A DNA stretch of 64,000 nt from Sanderia malayensis (Eukaryota; Cnidaria; Scyphozoa; Semaeostomeae; Pelagiidae). The stretch spans positions 1,302,001 through 1,366,000 of the forward strand of contig RQOL01000729.1 in assembly GCA_013076295.1 (NCBI GenBank), given 5' to 3'. Shown piece after piece: positions 1 through 11,800 of the stretch. Below the pieces are notes generated by a model, which was given only the letters and a program-made list of their open reading frames with translations, was not told where the DNA came from and made no database searches. Made by a program: the position numbers and the translations under genes. Each line of letters starts with the position of its first letter. Position 1 is the stretch's first letter.

Positions 1-1035
1 TAGACTATTTAGAGCTATACATAATCTGGCAAGACGGGCTTACTTGTCGATCGTGCCGGGCGGTATTCGGGGTATTCAGCATGGCATTCATGACCGAAGT
101 AACAAACAAGTGTTACACAGACAACAAAGCAAAGAACATTCCTTCTAAGATGCATCTTATAGCAGCTGTTAAACGTCATCAGAAGTGCGGCACATCTAAA
201 ACGAAAACGCTTATGATTATGGAATATAATATGACTTATAACGAGAATAAAATGAACAAAATATTATTTTCATCGAAATATAGCAAGAACAAAGTTACAA
301 AGATAACAAGAACATGTCGACAATAAGGTTGAAGTTCTAAACGTTAAAAGCGTCATAAGCAGACAACGTAGCGTAGTTTAGCGTCTAGTTGATACACCGT
401 TTCACAAGCAATAAAATATTCACAACTGTGCGCCTATATCGACAACGCGTAGCATAAGAGTCTGAAGGATGAATATGATAACTATACTAATAAAACATTT
501 TCATGTTTAAGTAAATGCTCTAAACAAGACATGATGAAAAACAAACCGCGTTTAGTTTTGTGTCAGTTGTTCATCTACCAATCAGCGTTAAACTTCTCTG
601 TAACAACAAAACAACGACAAGATTCCTGTCCGCGCGTCCTAGGCCTTAATGCTAACGTTTTGGGAAGACCTGCCACTTTCTATCTAGCGGATGAGGTTAA
701 TACAAGCGATATATTGCATGGAAAAGAGGCTGGTCGGTGGTAAATGCTGGTAGTTGTTTTGTTCTGTAACAACGAAATCAGCTGGTATGAGCACGTGGGT
801 GCGAGGCACGTTCGGGAAACCCCCGGGAAACCGCTTAGTTGATCAACACAATTCTTCTCTAATAAGCATGATTACGTCACGCTTAATACATGGTTTAATC
901 GCAACACAACAAATCATACATGCCTAAAATACTTCGCAAAAGTGTCCCGAGTTTTTATATCACAATATGGCTTTGCCAATAAATACCGTTAACAGCATTG
1001 TATTAAGAACGGAATTAAAAACTAATAATAAAAAA
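1..1035. other. no gene seen
   Basis: Only short open frames (81 codons at 81-326 and 70 codons at 531-743) without recognisable protein features or convincing splice context. I see no RNA gene. The right end should hold the 3' UTR of the minus-strand SNRNP35 gene. Confidence 0.5.
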
Positions 1036-2097
1036 TTAAGATAAAAAGTACTTACTTCTTTCTCTATCTCTGCCTCTTTCTCTATTGTCTCTACCTCTAT
1101 TGTCTCTATTGTCCCTATCTCTATTGTTCCTATTTCTATTGTCTCTATTGTCCCTATTGTCCCTACCTCTGTTGTCTCTATTATATCTATCTCTATCAGC
1201 TCTTTCTCTATTACCCCCGTATTTACTGTCTCCGCCTTGATTGTCCCATTCTCTGATGCCTCGACGATTGTTGCTGCCCCCATCTCTATCTTGACAATCA
1301 GGCTTATCTTTCCAAGATGATGCCACACCTTTTTTCTGCTGCAGCAGAGGATTTTCCGCCAGGTTGATTGGTCTTCTGAAAGGCCTGTCCCTCCCTCCGA
1401 ACCTGAGCTGGCCTGACTCCTTCCTGCCCCCAAATCCTCCACCAAGCCGCCTCGGGACCCACCCCTTCAAAGCTCGCTCTTGCTCGAAATCGACGAATAT
1501 CTCAGCATCATCGATGAACGATTTGTTCAACTCTCTGTAAGCAATTCTTGCATCTCTTTCGTGTTGATACTCAACGAATGCGTATTTTCTACTCACTCCT
1601 GTTATAATATCCCTGACCAGTCGGCAGTTCTTGAGCTCGCCATATTTTGCAAAATGATTTGCAACCGTCTCTTCACTCGTGTTGCGATCGAGTCGACCAA
1701 CGAAAAGCGTTTTGTACGGGTCACCGTTTACCTGTAATATTTTGTTAACAAATTAACATAAACTTAAGCTCTGTTGCTTATTGTAAATTGAAATTTTCAA
1801 GACTACATTGCATGATTCACTCAGGTTGTTAGGCCAAGATACTCACTCACCCGTCTGGAAAGGGGGCGGGGAAGGCCTAAGCAAAATCATTAATCAAGTT
1901 TCATGTCTTACCTTTTTGTTAGGCCTGTACGATGAACATAGTGCTCTTCTTATCCCTTTGTCATGTGGATAGGAGTCTGTTCCATCGATACTGCCAGCTT
2001 GAAGAGGGTGATATATTCGAGCAATGGGCGTCCAGTCTTCGTGAGTTGGAACTTTGTACAGAGAGCCTGTATCGTCCACCATTTTGCTGTATTTCAT
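1036..2097 (-). CDS. SNRNP35: U11/U12 small nuclear ribonucleoprotein 35 kDa protein
   Basis: Two coding exons: 1912-2097 and 1036-1731, joined in phase 0 across a GT-AG intron (1732-1911). The protein is an RNA-binding subunit of the U11/U12 di-snRNP, which recognises minor (U12-type) introns in the nucleus. The N-terminus has the family signature around [12 protein letters not shown]. One RRM follows, with RNP2 TLFVGRL split from exon 1 and RNP1 RKYAFVEY. After it comes the family-specific block [13 protein letters not shown], then [20 protein letters not shown], nearly as in vertebrates. The C-terminus is a low-complexity Arg/Asp/Asn tail (RDNRDNR repeats), comparable to the RD/RE-rich tail of relatives. 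Start: ATG at 2097, or a second ATG five codons on. A GTAAGT at 1050-1055 could splice off the last few codons to an exon I cannot place. The family call is secure. Confidence 0.93.
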
Positions 2098-2434
2098 TCA
2101 TTCACACAGAAATGGAAACAGGAAGCAACCACCACGTGCGCTTGCTAGATACCAATCTTTTCTCTCCCACCTTTTCCTTTTTAACGAAATCCGAAATCAG
2201 GAGAACAGCATATGGCACATCTTTCACCAAATGAGCCAAAAAGCGATTTAAAGGGCTGTAGTGGCGCATTTGAAGAATTGCAAATTCAAGAACAACAAAA
2301 GAACAATTTTGGTATAAATAATCCCAAAATTAGCAGATTATATTATGATTAATGATACGTGTATCAAGTTGAAAGCTAATAAAACAGAACAAAATAATAA
2401 AAAAAAACAAGATATAATAGCAACCAATGTTTTC

Positions 2435-2440
2435 TTTATT
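2435..2440 (-). terminator. polyadenylation signal AATAAA of the vWA gene
   Basis: A perfect AATAAA on the minus strand, about 115 nt after the stop codon at 2554. It is the only canonical signal near that gene end. Position and spacing fit; function is inferred. Confidence 0.45.
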
Positions 2441-2553
2441 GGAACTTATTACTTCGACGCAATATGTAATTATGCAAATTGTGACATGTAAAAAACTTTT
2501 AAAATTACATGAAGTAAACTGAACCATATCAAATAACAAAGAGTTCATCAGAA

Positions 2554-5338
2554 TTATTTCATTGTCTTCTTTATGATGGTTTTCTTTTTCAATTTCTTTC
2601 CTTTTAATGCACGGGGCAGAAAATGCCTCTTTGAATTTACCTTGTTGCTTCCATCAACAGCGGCACCAGGGATTTTGTTCTTGAAATCGAGACTCACAAT
2701 GGCATGGCCTAGCCATGGTATTGTTGTGAACCCTGGAGATGTTTCAAGGTGATAATGTTCGTATGATGATTTTGAGCCCGCTGGAGTAACAAATAAAAAA
2801 CCCAATTAATATACCTTAACACTATTAAGCTCCCCTCTCTGTTAAACCCCCTCTCTACTAAACCCCCTCACCTCTAAGCCCCCATAAGATTCCGAATTAA
2901 GATCTTTTCCAAACAAAAATTAACGAAATTCTTTATTTTCACTGAAAATATATGCTGTGCACAAACTAAGGTCAGTGAACTATTTCTTAAAATTGGCTAT
3001 CATAGTTGCAGTTTCTTAAAAATCGGTTTTCCATATGAATTATCAATAATTATGAATCACAATGAAAAGTTAACACAGCATAGAGCAACGGTACGGCATT
3101 TGACATAAATGTTAACACGTACAAGCAACCTCCTTCTCAACTTTAGGGTCCTTGTCTTCTTTTTCAGATTCTTTGTCTTCTTTTTCAGATACCACAGTTT
3201 GAGACGACCCTTCAAAAACAGATAAGTAGTGAAACTAACAAACGTCCACCATCCAATCATTAAATACTCTGCTTTTTTCTATCTAATCACTTATTAGAAA
3301 CTCCAATTTAAAAAAGCTTCCAAATAACAAACTAAAAGTAACTTACCGGCGGCCTTTTCAGTCACTGTGAAAAATAAACGGAAACAATTTAACAGATAAG
3401 ATTATCTCGTGATTGCTAACTTGAAGAACTTGGAGATTACCTCAAGCTTAGTTAAAGAGCCAACGTAAGTCAGCTAGAAACTATCTTTGAGCTTAAATTT
3501 TAGAGCTGTGACCTTGGTTTACAATGCTTGGGCCTTAGCTTATATAATATTAATATCTTGGATTATAATGCTTAGATTTTGACTTGTAATACTTAAATCT
3601 TGACTTATACTACTTAGATTTTGGCTTACAGTGCTTCGATCTTGGATAATAGTGCTTAGATCTTGGATTATAATGCGTAGATTTTGGATTATAATGCTTA
3701 GATTTGGATTATAATGCGTAGATCTTGGATTATAATACCTAGATCGTGGATTATAATGCTTAGATCTTGAATTATGATACTTAGATTTGGATTACAATGC
3801 TTCAAATTTGACTTGTAATACTTAAATCTTGACTTGTACTACTTAGATTTTGGCTTACAGTGCTTCGATCTTGAATTATAATGCTTACATCTTAGATTAT
3901 AATGCTTCACCTTTGACTTATAATACTTAAATCTTGGCTTGGCCGATAATGCCTTAGATCGTGGTGTAGATCTTGAAAAGAGGGTGAAGAAAACATACCA
4001 GTGCAAATCAGATTGGCAACCTTTTGAACTTCGCCGGCCAGATCTTCGGGCGCAATTCTCAAGTTAAAATTGGGATCACTCGCCCACTTGCGGAGAAATC
4101 TCTCCTCTATGCCATCACCAATAGCTATGGGTAAGACTTGTATGCCAGCATCTTTTACCGACTGCACATCGCCATCAACGGTAGAAGGGTCTGTCGGAGA
4201 GCCGTCAGTCAGCAGGACAAGTACCTTGGCCGCGCCGCTTCGCTCATTGCCCGCACCGAAGAATTCGGTTTTGGCAGTGGTGAATGCAACCCCGGTATAA
4301 GTATGAGGATAGGCTGGTCGGGTCAGCTGGGCAATAGCTTCCAAGTAGCCATCTTTAGTTGTGTGCGCGTTAAAGTTAAAGTGTATCTGCGTAAAGCAAG
4401 ACAGATCAAGCATATGTGGTACACATACTTCCAAAGCATATAAACACAATACAGGGGTATCTCCACTAACGGGCACCTCTCTATAAGTACAACGACCAAA
4501 CTCATCGATCGAACAGGGTCCGTTATATGACACGACACTTTTCCTGAAGATTTCTTGACACTGTTTTGTTGAAAATTATGAAAAAAATCTAACTTCAAAA
4601 ATATGTCTCCACTTTATGAAGTTGCAATAAGCACCCTCAATGAATAAGCATCCCCCTAAAATCTGCTGGAATTAATAAGCGCCCCGGGGAAAATAATCGA
4701 GAACACGGTAAGCGACTTCGGGTTTAAAGTGCAGTGATACTTACATCAGGGCCTGACCCTTCACCATACGTCATCAGAGCAAAACGAACACGACTTGTTG
4801 CCGAAAAATCGAATGAACGTACGATGGCTTCCAAAGCAGTGATGAAATCGCTGAACAGCTTCGTACCAACAGATCTACTTCCATCCACTATCAACGCGAT
4901 ATCAGCATTAACGTGGCAGGTACTTTCGGCTGAAACATCAAAAGCAAGAAAATAAAACAAAGCATTAAGGAGAAATATAGAAAAATTCGTAAGATCTAGG
5001 ATGCTTTTGAGGCAAAGCTTGTCTAGAATATGGTGGAATATCGAATATCGAATTATAAACATATCGAAGCTCGAATATCGAATTATAAACATATCGAATA
5101 TCGAATACCGAATTATAAACATAGCAAAGCTCTCGCTTTATTCTAGACATTGATACTGCTTTATGGTATGTGAAGTTAACCCTCGGTTTAACCAAACTCT
5201 GCGTATAGCTATTTGATGGTGATACTTTTCGTTATGCCAGAAAATCATTAATCAAAATCGTATTGATGCATACTTACAAACAGGAAGGTGCCATGCCAAG
5301 AAGAGAAACGTGGCAAGATGAATATGGTTGATAATCAT
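2554..5338 (-). CDS. secreted single von Willebrand factor A domain protein
   Basis: Six exons with matching phases: 5278-5338, 4745-4929, 3999-4386, 3347-3364 (an 18-bp microexon), 3123-3209, 2554-2780; 321 aa. Residues 1 to about 20 form a signal peptide (MIINHIHLATFLFLAWHLPV). One vWA domain covers about residues 25-210. Its metal-ion-dependent adhesion site is complete: DGSRS (Asp36, Ser38, Ser40), the Thr in HTYTG and the Asp in LLTDGSP. Such domains bind protein ligands through Mg or Mn in extracellular matrix proteins such as matrilins and collagen VI. An acidic/basic linker (SEKEDKESEKEDKD) follows. The last exon carries PGFTTIPWLGHA and FKNKIP, closely matched in the matrix gene at 27716-33308, then a Lys-rich end. 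No transmembrane segment. The exact role is unknown; I infer a matrix adaptor. Confidence 0.85.
3515..3958. repeat. AT-rich tandem repeat, unit about 20-22 bp
   Basis: Diverged copies of a unit like CTTAGATCTTGGATTATAATG run head to tail, about 20 times. The array fills the intron between the second vWA exon (3999-4386) and the 18-bp microexon. Confidence 0.75.
5035..5125. repeat. short AT-rich tandem repeat
   Basis: Three to four copies of a unit containing TATCGAATTATAAACA, in the first intron of the vWA gene. Confidence 0.6.
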
Positions 5339-5696
5339 GTTCACGAATGATGTTCTAAACAAAAGACAGCTTACCTGAAACAAAACCGTCCCTACCTTTT
5401 AGTAAATTTCGCCAGTTGCACGGTGATCGAATGACTTGGGTTGCTTCGTAATTGGTCTTTGCAGGTCGTATTTAGCCGCTTAAATAACGTAAATTTCACC
5501 AAAGTTAATTAGTTATCAGAGCCAGCTGAACCTAAAATAATTGAAAAAATTAATTAAATACTCGGACAAAATTTCAAAGTCAATTTCCAGGCAGAGAACG
5601 TGCGTGAATAAAACAATACAATGCTTGTCACTACTGAGAATCCCAGACCGAATTTAATAACATTACAATATTGTGTCACGCTATAAATTGAAGAGC

Positions 5697-5702
5697 TTTA
5701 TT
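5697..5702 (-). terminator. polyadenylation signal AATAAA of EIF2B5
   Basis: Perfect minus-strand AATAAA about 145 nt past the EIF2B5 stop codon. Inferred from motif and spacing. Confidence 0.45.
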
Positions 5703-5845
5703 TTATGATATGCTATACAGTATATGGGATAATAGATCATAGTCTAGTTATGGCGATCGCGATTTGATGTAATCATTTTTGTTCGTGTGAGACGAAAGGC
5801 ACGACTGTTGCTGCTGTTGTGATTGGCTATGCAATAGTCACATGA

Positions 5846-8800
5846 TTAGTCTGATTCTTCTTCGTCCGACTCCTCCTCAGCTTCTTCTAACCACGTCATG
5901 AATCTTTTCATCAACTGAAACAATAACAGTAGACCAGGTGATTAACTTCATTCAACCAATGGGAGCCTGTAAGGCTACAATGTCTTCGCTAAAATTACAC
6001 GAAGTCAATCAAGACGTGATCAAATCTGCAGCACGTTTCTTAGTGCAAGAATCTAACCAAGCGATCACGACTTAACACTACAATACATCGTCACGCTTAT
6101 CAAAATACAGTCAAATCTGCATAATTCGAACTCGCGTAGGTCGAACTCTATCTAATTTGAACAAACTACTCCGTCCCTCCAAGGATCACTAATGAACCAA
6201 TTCTCATAAAACAAACCTCTATAATTCGAACATTTAGTAATTCGGAACTTTCAAGCTTCCCAAGGTGTTCGAATTAAACAAAGTTGACTAAATTATCAAT
6301 GGCTTCCACAAAAGAACCAACCAAACACAAAGAACACCTTTCTCACGACTCGTAAATGCAGCCTTATCGTAACTTGTCCGAAATCTGTTCACAAAGCTTT
6401 CTCAACTACTTATTGTTAATAACTCGATGAAGCTCGGATTACCTGGAATCTAAAACAAAGACAACACCATACCTCGTTGTTGCGTAGCTGTTTACATCCA
6501 GCAAGCAAATCTGGATCTTCAGGTGAAGGCGAAGTGTGAAACCACTTCAACAGAGTAGATTCATCCAAAATGTCTCTATCGTACAGCTTGTGCAGTAGGG
6601 TAGGGAATATTCCACCGAGAGACGAATTCTCAGCAAAGAAATCCTGAAATTACAACATAAAATAGCGATAGAAAGCATGAATAATAGAATGGGAGACATT
6701 GACAGAAATGACCATGACCCCCTCCCGCGCATAATGATTTAAGGTTTAACTAAATGCAAATCCTTGATAAAACGGGGATGGAATGATTCTCTCACCTCTG
6801 CGGCTGTTATGCAGTCCATTTGAGATTCATTTCCTTTGATGTAGTTCGCAATTAAAGGCATGAAGCCTAAAACAATCTGTGCGAACAGAAAAAGCAGGCA
6901 CATTAGAAAACCCAGGGAGTGTTATTAATGATGATAAGTTCATTTACATTATGGTACAATTGATTAAGTTTCTCTGCGTTATCTGATATAGTGCATTGGC
7001 CCGAATGAAGTGAAACTAGCAATAAAGTTGATTAAAACCACGACGAAGGCAAAGCAGCAAATAACTTACTTTATCTAAACTTTGTACCAGTGCCTGTCTT
7101 GGCTTTTCGTGATCATCCATGGCAGTCTCCAGTATCGATCTGACAACGGCTTGATTTATCTCGCGTATGGATACATTGTACTTGTACCTAGATAAGCCAA
7201 AAGATGGCGAGTGAGCCTAGTCACTGGATTCAGATAAGAGTAGGGCGAGGGTGATGCAGGTGATAAAAAAGCATAGAGCATCGTATAGAAATCAAAGTGA
7301 CATGAAATAATCAGAATATTACTTGGATGCATTGACTTCCAAGATGATGTTGTCTGATGCCACATTGTCAAATATTCCACTGCGAACACTCTCAAGCACT
7401 TCCAAATAGAACACTGCAAACGAAACAAGAAGAAACGTGCTTCGTTCAGTGCCTAATTAACAGGTAACATCCAAGAACGCTAAATTTGTATGGGGTAATT
7501 GGGAGGTTTTTTAAGACCACGCCTTCAAGATTAGCTTAAATGACACCACATTCTTGTAAGACATTTGTTGACAGCAAAGACAACTGGGCTTGAATACGAA
7601 AAGTGCTAAATTAACAACAGAAAAGATTTTGAACAAATTTCAAACTCAAAAGATGTGAATGATCTTACTTCTTATAGAAAGTATTACTTATTAAAACTAT
7701 TTTATTACTTTACTTATTGTAAAAAAACAATAGTTTAAAAACATTATTGTTTTTTATTCATATTTTCCCCATTAATTTCGCTTTTCCCAGACCAAAATGT
7801 AATACTATTCAACGACCACTACTTGCGAGAAAAACACACTTAGATTAAACACACACATAGCAGGCGGCATAGGTAGCCAAAAGAAGATCGACAACAACGC
7901 TAAACTTACTTGTGCCAGCTTCATCTGTGGGCGAGCCGGCAGGTGTGGCAATCGACTCATCGTCACTGCTCTCACTGTCACTTTCAAGTTCCCTTCCTTT
8001 CAACAAAAGGACAAGAAGCATAAGAAATTACTATTTACACTGGCAAGTATTCTAGCTAGGTATATAAAAACGTGTAAATCTATCTTATGTTTAAGTCGCC
8101 ATCACGATAGAGGAGGTTTAAATATGCACAAAGTGTGCCAATGTATCTTACTCTTATACTTCTAGCATCATAGAGGTGCTGTAGATGAATGCCGTAAAAG
8201 TCCTATCAATTCCTCCCACTCTATTAAAGCCTCTCTCTGAGAAATCCTCGTTTCAAAAAGTGGTTTTGAATAAAGTCTTCCTCTCCATTAAGCTCAGTTC
8301 TCTAATAAATCCCAAAAGGTGGCTTTGAATGAAGTCCTCCTCTCCAATTAAGCTCCAGTCTCAAAAAAGCGGTTTTGAATGAAGCCCCCCTCTATTAAGC
8401 TCCAGTCCCTAATAAGTCCCCGTGGAACCTCGAGAATTAATCAAGTCCCAGCCCTGGAGCTTAATAGAGCCTTTAGGATAAGCAGTGTACATATGTATAG
8501 TGTACATATCTAAATTACGCTATAACTTGATAAAGGAGGTGCATGCTTCACATACCTCGTAAGCCAATAACAGCTTCTTCATCGTCGTCTTCTTCGACTG
8601 ATCGTAGAAGATAGCCACAACCTTCCTGACCCACGTGCTCGGAATCGAATGCTAGAAGCAACAATGAAACAAAGAATCATAGACTATAAAATTTCTATTC
8701 GTGAATGGAAGTGACAGATGCCAGATGAAAATAATAACTTACCATTTGGACCGTTCTTTGTGTCCAGGGTTAAATCTTCGAAATTTGAGAGCAGGAAGTT

Positions 8801-11800
8801 CAGTTGTTCTGGCTTTATCAATGAAAATTTCGCTCCTTTTGGAACTGCTAGATCAGGCCCCAACTTTACCTGTGAAGACACTACCATATTGAAAAAACTG
8901 TCACCCACGAAGAATCTTAAGCCAAAAAATAGTTTGATAAAGTGCAGTCAAATACAGCGTACTGTAAATGAGCAACATGGACTAGATTAGATTAGATTAG
9001 ATTGAAGTAGATTAAAATAGATCAGAGTAGATTAAAATAAATTAAATTGGACAAGAGTAGAACACAGTCACAGTAACAATATTTTAAAAGCAATGCAATG
9101 TAACCAAACTGGAGACCCAGGAAATCAAAACGAAACACAAATATGAAAACAAAAAAAACAATAAATGCATTTATTACTCTTATAGTATAATAAATTGATA
9201 ACTTTATTGCTTCTGCGTGCGCATACACACCACCCTTTAGGGCACTCTAACACTAACCCAAGCCTAAACCGTAACCCTAACTGACACACTAGACAAGTCA
9301 GCAGCATTACGTCATGCATGCTCCTGCGCAGTAGCCTATATATGCCACTGCTCATACACGCCCACCTTTAAAGCACATTAACCCTAACCCTAACCCCAGC
9401 CCGAACTGATACACCAGACACTGTCAGTGGTATTACGTCATGCACACCCCTGCGCAGTAACCTATATATGGCACTGCGCATACACACCCACCTTTACGGC
9501 CCTCTAGCCCTAACCCTAACCCTAACCCTAACCCTAACCTTAACCCTAACCCTAACCTTAACCCTAACCTTAACCCTAACTGTAACTGATACACCAGACA
9601 CTGTCAATAGTATTACGTCATACATACTCCTGCGCAGTAGCCTATATATGGCACTGCGCATACACACCCACCTTTACGGCCCTCTAGCCCTAACCCTAAC
9701 CCTAACCCTAACTGTAACTGATACACCAGACACTGTCAATAGTATTACGTCATACATACTCCTGCGCAGTAGCCTATACATGGCACTGCGCATACACACC
9801 CACCTTAACGGCCCTCTAGCCCTAACCCTAACCCTAACCCTAACCCTAACCTTAACCCTAACTGATACACCAGACACTGTCAGTGGTATTACGTCATGCA
9901 TACTTCTACGCAGTAGCCTATATATGGCACTGCGCATACACACCCACCTTAACGGCACTCTAGTCCTAACCCTAACCCTAGCTGGTACACCAGACACTGT
10001 CGGTAGTATTACGTCAAGCATACTCCTGTGCAGTAGTCACCTATATATGGCACTGCGCATACACGCCCACATTAGGATAATTGAATTACAAATTGATCAA
10101 AACACAAATTAGATGCTCTCGTCGGGTTTCGAACCAGTGGTCTCAAGTTTAGCGTGCAGGAAAGTTACCGGTATTCCACAGCAGCCCTTCCTGATAGAGG
10201 AGAAGAGGATAGGGTGAAAGGAATGAATGCACCAGACACAGCCATCCTTCACCCGTTGATATTAGTCATCTACCGTTACTTTCTGCATACATGCGTCATG
10301 CTACATTTGAAATTGGCCGGCACAGCAAATCATTCGGTTATCGAATTAAAGTATGCGCTTGACATACGACAGAAGCAAGTTAACATCTCACACCTTGAAC
10401 TACTTCACTGTTCAGTGAATGTTTAGTCGCACCTTAACAAGAAAAATAAAGCCTGCTTGCTTGCTTGCAGGCTTTTGTCTACACCCATCTCCATATTTTT
10501 TGCAGGCACTCATTTCAAAACATATCTTTTTAATCAATTGCTAGATGCTTCAGTCCCGGTTATTGGTTTTAAATCACAGCAGCACTAATTTCAACAATGT
10601 TAACAGCTAGTTTATTATTTATTCGCGCATAATAAACTTACTAACTGTTCACGTAGATTCTACTCTTGCTAAATTTTGCTTTCATATATCAAATCAATCT
10701 ACACACGATGCAGAATAAATATTTATCGTGAAACAAAAAATACCTTGAATGAAACGATAGCATCATCCATGCAGACATTCCTGTACAAAAACAAGCCAAA
10801 AAACATTGAGTAACTTTTAACGAAATACAAGCTGCGACGGCAATCTCCAGATGAACTATTAAACTATTAAAATTTCGTGCAAGACTGTTGCACGAAGCAA
10901 TAATTATACCTTTTAATGACGCATCCATCACAAACAATACTATGGTCGATAACGCAGTTGTCTCCGATATGTGCATCGTTCCAAACAAAGGAGTTTGTTA
11001 TCCTAACATTTTCACCTGATGAAAAGATTGTCAAAGTCAAAAACTGACACTATAAATGATAGGGTGATGTCAACTTGAAAATTTGATTGTCAGAAGGGGT
11101 TACGTGGATTATGACGCTTACCTATTTGACAATTTTCTCCTATAACTGTCTTGCATATATATGTACCGTTGCCAATAACCGAGTTCTGTCCTATTACAAC
11201 GTCTTGTTCAAGCGAGCAATCCCTTTGAAAGAAACAACATATAACGCTCACACACACATATACATACATATGTATGTACATGCTCATACATATACATACA
11301 TACACACATAATCTCCTGATGAGTGGGAAACCACGAAACAGGCTTGTCGAGATGCAGAGTTTAGTCTTTTGACTCTTTTCTCTTCTATGTATGTCTAGCT
11401 CTACTTAAATGTATTGAGCACTCTCACGGAAAACCGACAAACAGACTTCACATACACACATAAATACATACACACATACTGTAAGCTTTACTACCAATGG
11501 TGCGTATTACCGCTCTACATACCTTGCAAGCTTGACGTGTTTGTCGAGATAAATATTATTTCTACTGTATTGATATGACCCGTTATCAGGAACAAGCGGA
11601 TAAGCCCACCGATTCATTAGATCCAAGCTGCAAACGATAAACGATAAACGATACGTCATACATATAGTCATACTATTTATTATTTTACTTCCATGCAAAG
11701 TCGAGGCACGAATGGTATAGAATAAACGGATATTAGCAGAAAATCGTTTATTTTGTATCGTTTATCCTGCGCAGCACCAAATTGCGCTGGTGAAACAATT

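Larger units (their letters stand above)
8870..10743 (-). other. EIF2B5 intron 13, repeat-filled
   Basis: By far the longest intron of the gene. It contains a telomere-like satellite (9230-10080) and a tRNA-like SINE fragment near 10105-10200. The spliced product keeps frame across it (exon 10744-10780 to exon 8743-8869, phase 0). Confidence 0.7.

Noticed and set aside
9468..10112. 214-codon open frame rich in Thr-Leu pairs
   Set aside because: Product of CCCTAA repeats inside an EIF2B5 intron; repeat units, not codons, explain it.
10105..10200. A functional tRNA gene on the minus strand
   Set aside because: The B-box is exact, but acceptor and anticodon stems do not pair; a SINE relic fits better.
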